A DNA stretch of 64,000 bases from RGIG426 sp045639905. GTDB lineage: Bacteria > Bacillota > Clostridia > Oscillospirales > Acutalibacteraceae. The DNA is taken from positions 174,828 to 238,827 of the forward strand of contig JAZUDZ010000026.1 in NCBI GenBank assembly GCA_045639905.1. Direction: 5' to 3'. Numbering within the stretch: the stretch's first letter is position 1; every line of letters starts with the position of its first letter. The notes beneath the pieces are model-generated. The model saw nothing but the letters and a program-made list of their open reading frames with translations, was not told where the DNA came from and ran no database searches. This document shows, in pieces, positions 60,434 to 64,000 of this stretch. The position numbers and the translations under genes were made by a program.

Positions 60434-62773
60434 TTATTTTTTGATTGCAAGTTCACCGAACGAATGAACACTTGGATTCATAGTAAATTCATCATATCCA
60501 CCCACTGTCGTATATAAATCATCACGATAGGAAGCCCGTACACAAAGTTCATCATCCGAGACAAAGACTTGAGCGTAGGAATACTTCTTTCCGTCCGCCT
60601 TAAGTTGCAAAAACTCTTGCTGATATTCATGGGACAAAGGACGATTCACGCCACCGCAACAAGGAATGTTTACGAAGATGGTCCCCTTCGGATCATTATA
60701 AACAATCCGACCGGATTCATCGATTGTAGACTTGTCTGTTGCAAATTTATAATTTCCCTCCGTACCATCTGCATTAATCGGATAAGAGAATGAGAACACG
60801 TGTGTGTGCGCTTGCATAACAAGGTCAACCCCGTACTTATCAAATAAAGAAAGCGTTTCTTTACGGTAAGTCACGTAATGACTGCTATCCGGAGTCGTAC
60901 AAGCAAACATCGGTCGGTGGAAACCAATTATTGTCCATTTGGTTTGCGGATTTTTGCTGTTCTCTTCGAGATCATTTTCAAGCCAAGCAAGTTGACCGTC
61001 TTCTGCAAGAGAAGAACTGTATGCCGTATTCAAAACAATATAATGGACATTACCATAGTTATAGGAGAAATATCCTTTCTTTCCGCTTTCACCATAGTTG
61101 AAACGATTGAAAATCGGATCTGGTGATGCATCATGGTTACCGACGCAAACAAATGAAAGATTCTGTGCAAACCAGTCAGCCGCCTGGCCGAGCATATTAC
61201 CATAGAAATGGATTTCATATCCGTCGTCAGTAAAATCGCCGCCATGCAACAGGAAAGACGGCTTTTCGTCAAGCTGGTTAATCAGTTGCATCACTTTATG
61301 GCCACCATAACTATCGCTGGAGCCAAACTGTGTATCCGACATCCACAGGAAACTGTAGTCAGAAACCTTTTCCTCTCTCGTGGTGAACTTATAGATATTA
61401 CTCCACATTCCGGTATACGGATCACCAACACGATAAGAATAAGTCGTACCAAACTTAAGTCCCTCGCCGAGTTTCGGGAATTTCACTTTATGAATATAAC
61501 GGACGATTTCAAATGCATCACCTTTTTGGAACACAAAAGAATCCGCATCATAATTCACTTCCAGCTGATCCGTATTGTCATAACTGTTTTCAGCCTTTAT
61601 GCTAGTCGGATTGGCATTTTCAAAATCCGGACCGTCGTCAAATTCCCCCTCTACAAACTGAAGTGTTGCAGACTCGTTCGGAATATAAGTGTTCCATGTG
61701 CTTCCGTAAACCAAACCTTCCAAATCATTGAAAGTTAGCGTAATTTGATCGGTCGCCATATATTCATACTTAAACACTTCCGGCATATTGGCACCGGTCG
61801 CATTGGTCGGAAATGTTGTTTTCGGAACTTCGCTCTCGGTACCAGTTGTCGTCGACAGTGTCGTACCCTTTGTAGGCTCTGCCAAAGTGACATCCATTTG
61901 CGCTAAGTATTTACGAAGCAGAAGAACATCCTTCATATCGACAAGCGAGTCTCCATTACAATCAGCTGCCGAAAGATTTTCGATATCACCTAAATGAGCA
62001 ATATACTTACGAAGCATCAAAACATCTTTCATGTCAAGCGCCTCGTCAGCATTTGCATCACCAACCAAATAAGAAGACGTCTCTTCTTCCGAGACATCAG
62101 AAGGAACAGTAGACACCGTTGTCGGTTCAGTTTCAGAAGGAATTGTCTTTCCTGTCGTTTTCGGTTTACGCGTGGTGGTTGTGGTTGTAATTTGCTGTCC
62201 GACCAACGTATGGCCATCGGTCATAAACAAGTCGTCAAAACAAATCGAAGAACCAACCGTTCCACATTCAAAGCTAACACTGATGACCGAAACATACGTC
62301 GGAACTTCGTAAGTTTTTTCAAAATAACCATTCGCATCGGCAGCGCTTCCAAATTCATTTTTTTTGGAATTGTATCGAATGGAAAATGCGTCTTTGCTGA
62401 CAGTACCCGCTTTTATACGACAATAAATCCATGTATATTCGTCTGTGGCAGACGGATCACTGACATGACCACGAATTGTTAAAGTAGACCCAGGAATAAC
62501 AAAAATACCTTGCTGTGTTAATTTTGAACTGCTGGAGCCAACATTCATGCGGGCCTTCCCATCTTCCCACTCAAAACCGGTCGCATCCCAATTGCTTAAG
62601 TCCTTATCAAAAGAACCGTTTTGAAGGAAGTTATATAACTCCGGCGTGTCTGATTCTTCCGATTGAACAAGTTTGGTTGTAAAAATTTTCCCGGCTCCGC
62701 TTACGCAAACCGTAGCGGAAGCAACCACAATGGCTGCCAACACAAAAGTGAGAATTTTAAACGCTTTATTCAT
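60434..62773 (-). CDS. Secreted dockerin-bearing metallophosphoesterase
   Basis: 779 residues. Signal peptide (1-28), carbohydrate-binding-like beta-sandwich (about 45-190), Thr/Pro-rich linker, type I dockerin in the middle (238-293: GDANADEALDMKDVL and ADCNGDSLVDMKDVL), second linker (300-328), an Fn3-like purple-acid-phosphatase N-domain (about 330-465), and a calcineurin-type metallophosphoesterase (470-779). Metal motifs: FLWMSDTQ (D480), GGDFTDDG (D513), CVGNHDAS (N546/H547), GFHRP (H619), QAHTHVF (H656/H658). The first motif ends in Gln rather than His, as in purple-acid-phosphatase-like groups. Internal dockerins are rarer than terminal ones. ATG 62773. Confidence 0.9.
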   Translation of the reverse strand: MNKAFKILTFVLAAIVVASATVCVSGAGKIFTTKLVQSEESDTPELYNFLQNGSFDKDLSNWDATGFEWEDGKARMNVGSSSSKLTQQGIFVIPGSTLTIRGHVSDPSATDEYTWIYCRIKAGTVSKDAFSIRYNSKKNEFGSAADANGYFEKTYEVPTYVSVISVSFECGTVGSSICFDDLFMTDGHTLVGQQITTTTTTRKPKTTGKTIPSETEPTTVSTVPSDVSEEETSSYLVGDANADEALDMKDVLMLRKYIAHLGDIENLSAADCNGDSLVDMKDVLLLRKYLAQMDVTLAEPTKGTTLSTTTGTESEVPKTTFPTNATGANMPEVFKYEYMATDQITLTFNDLEGLVYGSTWNTYIPNESATLQFVEGEFDDGPDFENANPTSIKAENSYDNTDQLEVNYDADSFVFQKGDAFEIVRYIHKVKFPKLGEGLKFGTTYSYRVGDPYTGMWSNIYKFTTREEKVSDYSFLWMSDTQFGSSDSYGGHKVMQLINQLDEKPSFLLHGGDFTDDGYEIHFYGNMLGQAADWFAQNLSFVCVGNHDASPDPIFNRFNYGESGKKGYFSYNYGNVHYIVLNTAYSSSLAEDGQLAWLENDLEENSKNPQTKWTIIGFHRPMFACTTPDSSHYVTYRKETLSLFDKYGVDLVMQAHTHVFSFSYPINADGTEGNYKFATDKSTIDESGRIVYNDPKGTIFVNIPCCGGVNRPLSHEYQQEFLQLKADGKKYSYAQVFVSDDELCVRASYRDDLYTTVGGYDEFTMNPSVHSFGELAIKK

Positions 62774-62834
62774 AAATATCCACCATGCCTTTCTGATAAT
62801 ATTGTTAAAAAATGGATTTATGAAATACATAATT

Positions 62835-63029
62835 AAACAGGAAGACGCCCAAAAGCATCCATATACTTTTGGGCGTCTTCTCCTGTCTGCGAAAACACCA
62901 AGTTTTCAACGTTTTCGCCGCATCATTACGATGCCAGATTCCATAGTAGTCCGCTTCACATTCGGTCGGTATCACCAAATGCCCGAGGGGTTCGGTACGA
63001 ACTTGTCAATATGGAATTTTCCTCTTCGC
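62835..63029 (-). ncRNA. Candidate structured RNA upstream of the metallophosphoesterase gene
   Basis: The gap 62774-63220 contains no gene but an unusually GC-rich, helix-dense stretch on the minus strand. Seen helices: ATTCCATA/TATGGAAT (63017-63010 with 62945-62938) enclosing about 64 bases, with CGAAC hairpin (63002-62990) and a CATTTGG/CCGAATG-like hairpin (62981-62959); GCATC hairpin (62934-62920); GCGAAAAC hairpin (62918-62889); and a closing pairing of TGCGAA (63030-63025) with TTCGCA (62893-62888) that competes with the last hairpin. A 15-bp perfect hairpin (62880-62866 with 62855-62841) ends it, followed by CCTGTTT. About 195 nt. No named family assigned; 6S-like RNA is one possibility. 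Confidence 0.6.
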
Positions 63030-63033
63030 AAAA

Positions 63034-63061
63034 ATTATATCATTCAAACAAAAATTGTCAC
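63034..63061 (-). promoter_or_regulatory. Promoter of the structured-RNA candidate
   Basis: On the minus strand GTGACA (63061-63056), 16-base spacer ending in TGA, perfect TATAAT (63039-63034): an extended -10 promoter, firing into the structured region. Confidence 0.65.
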
Positions 63062-63100
63062 TCTATTAGTCGTACAAGCTTGTATCTTGTGAATAGCACT

Positions 63101-63184
63101 CGGTAGAGTATGTTGTTTTCACTATCTACCGTGAGTAGAATATGGCAAAAAGCGCTTGAAAAGTGCTTATTTTCGTGTTAATAT
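63101..63184 (+). promoter_or_regulatory. Promoter and possible operator of the XRE gene
   Basis: CGGTAGA (63101-63107) and TCTACCG (63125-63131) form an inverted repeat with 17-base spacing. Downstream, TTGAAA (63156-63161), 17-base spacer ending in TGT, TAATAT (63179-63184) form an extended -10 promoter. The operator may allow autoregulation. Confidence 0.55.
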
Positions 63185-63220
63185 ATGCATCTAAGATAAA
63201 TATATTCCAAGGAGGTGCCT

Positions 63221-63814
63221 ATGAAAGAAATTATTGCCCATAACATAGTAACACTACGCAAAGAAGCAGGAATGACCCAGTTACAGCTTGCAGAAAAGCT
63301 CAATTATTCCGATAAAGCCATTTCAAAGTGGGAGCGCGGAGACTCTATTCCCGATGTAACTGTTCTAAAAGACATCGCCGATTTGTTTGATGTAACCGTT
63401 GACTATTTGCTGAAAGAAGATCACTCCGATGTAGCCTTGTCAAAACGCGCATATTCCCAACGGCAATCCAGAAACCAAAAAGTTATGGCCGCAATTGCAG
63501 CCGGTTCCGTTTGGTTTATTGCCACGATTCTATATATCAGTTTGCTGCTAAAAAATGTAGACACCTTCGATCCTTTGGCGATTCTAATCTACGCCATACC
63601 GATTTCTGCGGTTGTCTTCCTTGTTTTCAGTATCATTTGGGAACAAAAAGCCCTTGTGTTTATTTCCCTGTCAGTCGTTTTATGGGGCACCATCGCTTCC
63701 GTTTATTTCACCTATCTTACATACACCTGGCAATTATGGCTTTTAGGAATTCCCGGACAACTTATCATTTATCTAGCCTCCAGAATTCAGCCAAAACCAA
63801 AAGACGAAAAATAA
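63221..63814 (+). CDS. XRE-family regulator with membrane helices
   Basis: 197 residues. N-terminal XRE HTH (NIVTLRKEAGMTQLQLAEKLNYSDKAISKWERGDSIPDVTVL) at about 5-60, then four membrane helices (AIAAGSVWFIATILYISLLL, ILIYAIPISAVVFLVFSII, LVFISLSVVLWGTIASVYF, LLGIPGQLIIYLA). Membrane-bound XRE regulators are common in Clostridia, but the signal is unknown. AAGGAGG lies 5-6 bases before ATG 63221. Confidence 0.88.
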   Translation: MKEIIAHNIVTLRKEAGMTQLQLAEKLNYSDKAISKWERGDSIPDVTVLKDIADLFDVTVDYLLKEDHSDVALSKRAYSQRQSRNQKVMAAIAAGSVWFIATILYISLLLKNVDTFDPLAILIYAIPISAVVFLVFSIIWEQKALVFISLSVVLWGTIASVYFTYLTYTWQLWLLGIPGQLIIYLASRIQPKPKDEK

Positions 63815-63818
63815 TCAT

Positions 63819-63840
63819 AACCACTAGTAAACTAGTGGTT
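63819..63840 (+). other. 10-bp hairpin without T tract
   Basis: AACCACTAGT/ACTAGTGGTT (63819-63828, 63831-63840) right after the XRE stop codon; followed by TGAATAG, so weak as a terminator. Confidence 0.4.
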
Positions 63841-63922
63841 TGAATAGTCCCTAAAAGGCACGCCTACTGGCTCGCCTCCAAAATGGAGGCGTAGAAGTTT
63901 AGCAGCGCATTACATTTTCAGG

Positions 63923-63950
63923 CAGCCGCTCACGTGCGGCTGTCTTTTTT
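63923..63950 (+). terminator. Terminator near the right edge
   Basis: CAGCCGC/GCGGCTG stem (63923-63929, 63936-63942) then TCTTTTTT. It probably ends transcription from the XRE gene. A second hairpin CGCCTCC/GGAGGCG lies at 63873-63891. Confidence 0.75.
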
Positions 63951-63954
63951 ATGC

Positions 63955-64000
63955 CTACTGTGTCTTGTCACCCGTGAACGGGTCTATGTATTCTTTGAGT
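63955..64000 (-). CDS. Possible C-terminal end of a gene cut by the window edge
   Basis: An open frame on the minus strand gives LKEYIDPFTGDKTQ and a TAG stop at 63955. Only 14 residues are visible. The peptide looks like a real protein end rather than noise, but no family can be assigned. Confidence 0.25.
   Translation of the reverse strand, partial: LKEYIDPFTGDKTQ

Noticed and set aside
62835..62885. Perfect 15-bp hairpin as the end of a transposon or MITE
   Set aside because: No flanking target duplication or second copy in the window; it fits as the end of the structured RNA.

Overview
The window reads as chromosomal DNA of a low-to-mid GC, spore-forming Firmicute of the class Clostridia, most likely a Ruminococcus-like gut or fibre-degrading member of the Oscillospiraceae/Ruminococcaceae. 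The pointers are a GerW/YtfJ sporulation gene with its DUF2953 neighbour, an IspH-ribosomal protein S1 fusion, an alanyl-tRNA synthetase T-box leader, a glycine riboswitch, strong AGGAGG ribosome binding sites, and four secreted proteins carrying type I dockerins, the plug-in modules of cellulosome-like complexes. The assignment is inferred from gene content only.

Layout. 1-1424 (minus): pyrH-frr-uppS. 1557-3307 (plus): ireB and murC. 3355-10840 (minus): a BspA-type leucine-rich-repeat surface protein, then three tandem paralogous secreted dockerin proteins of an unrecognised family, with a promoter and a possible operator upstream. 10941-11771 (plus): tRNA-Leu(GAG) and a membrane protein. 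11790-21085 (minus): addB, ruvX, rluB, gerW, DUF2953, scpB, scpA, an M50 protease and gdhA. 21258-27407 (plus): rpmB, pncB, a glycine riboswitch with an alanine/glycine symporter, a possible small RNA, an AEC transporter and cca. 27410-46520, mostly minus: nth, (plus) esterase and rarA, an orphan solute-binding lipoprotein, gph, ispH-rpsA, cmk, a flavoprotein, an ECF-like membrane protein, a DnaJ-domain protein, DUF5685, rqcP, hup, mazG, a RluA-type enzyme, a TPM/zinc-ribbon/SPFH envelope operon, pgeF, an exonuclease and hinT. 46532-49439: alaS behind its T-box. 49562-55746 (plus): sugar transferase, nrdR, ispF, divIC, an S1 protein, a membrane protein, nadE, a CofE-like protein and the ATP-pyrophosphatase part of GMP synthetase. 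55822-64000: azlCD, an EamA transporter, ackA and tmcAL (divergent), a dockerin-bearing metallophosphoesterase, a structured-RNA candidate, an XRE regulator with membrane helices, and a hairpin-rich right edge.

How the genes work together. Most of the window is housekeeping: cell-wall and isoprenoid precursors (murC, uppS, ispF, ispH), translation and RNA modification, nucleotide and NAD synthesis (pyrH, cmk, pncB, nadE, guaA), and repair (addB, nth, rarA). Nitrogen handling is ammonia-centred: gdhA, ammonia-dependent NadE, and a GMP synthetase lacking its glutaminase domain in cis. The accessory part is extracellular: the dockerin proteins should attach to a cohesin scaffold that is not in the window.

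The two least explained items are (i) the triplicated dockerin proteins, whose predicted eight-stranded barrel with WWW and DIE motifs I cannot assign to a named enzyme family, and (ii) a roughly 195-nt structured RNA at 62835-63029 (minus) with its own promoter, directly upstream of the dockerin metallophosphoesterase. No CRISPR array, insertion sequence, rRNA or prophage was seen.
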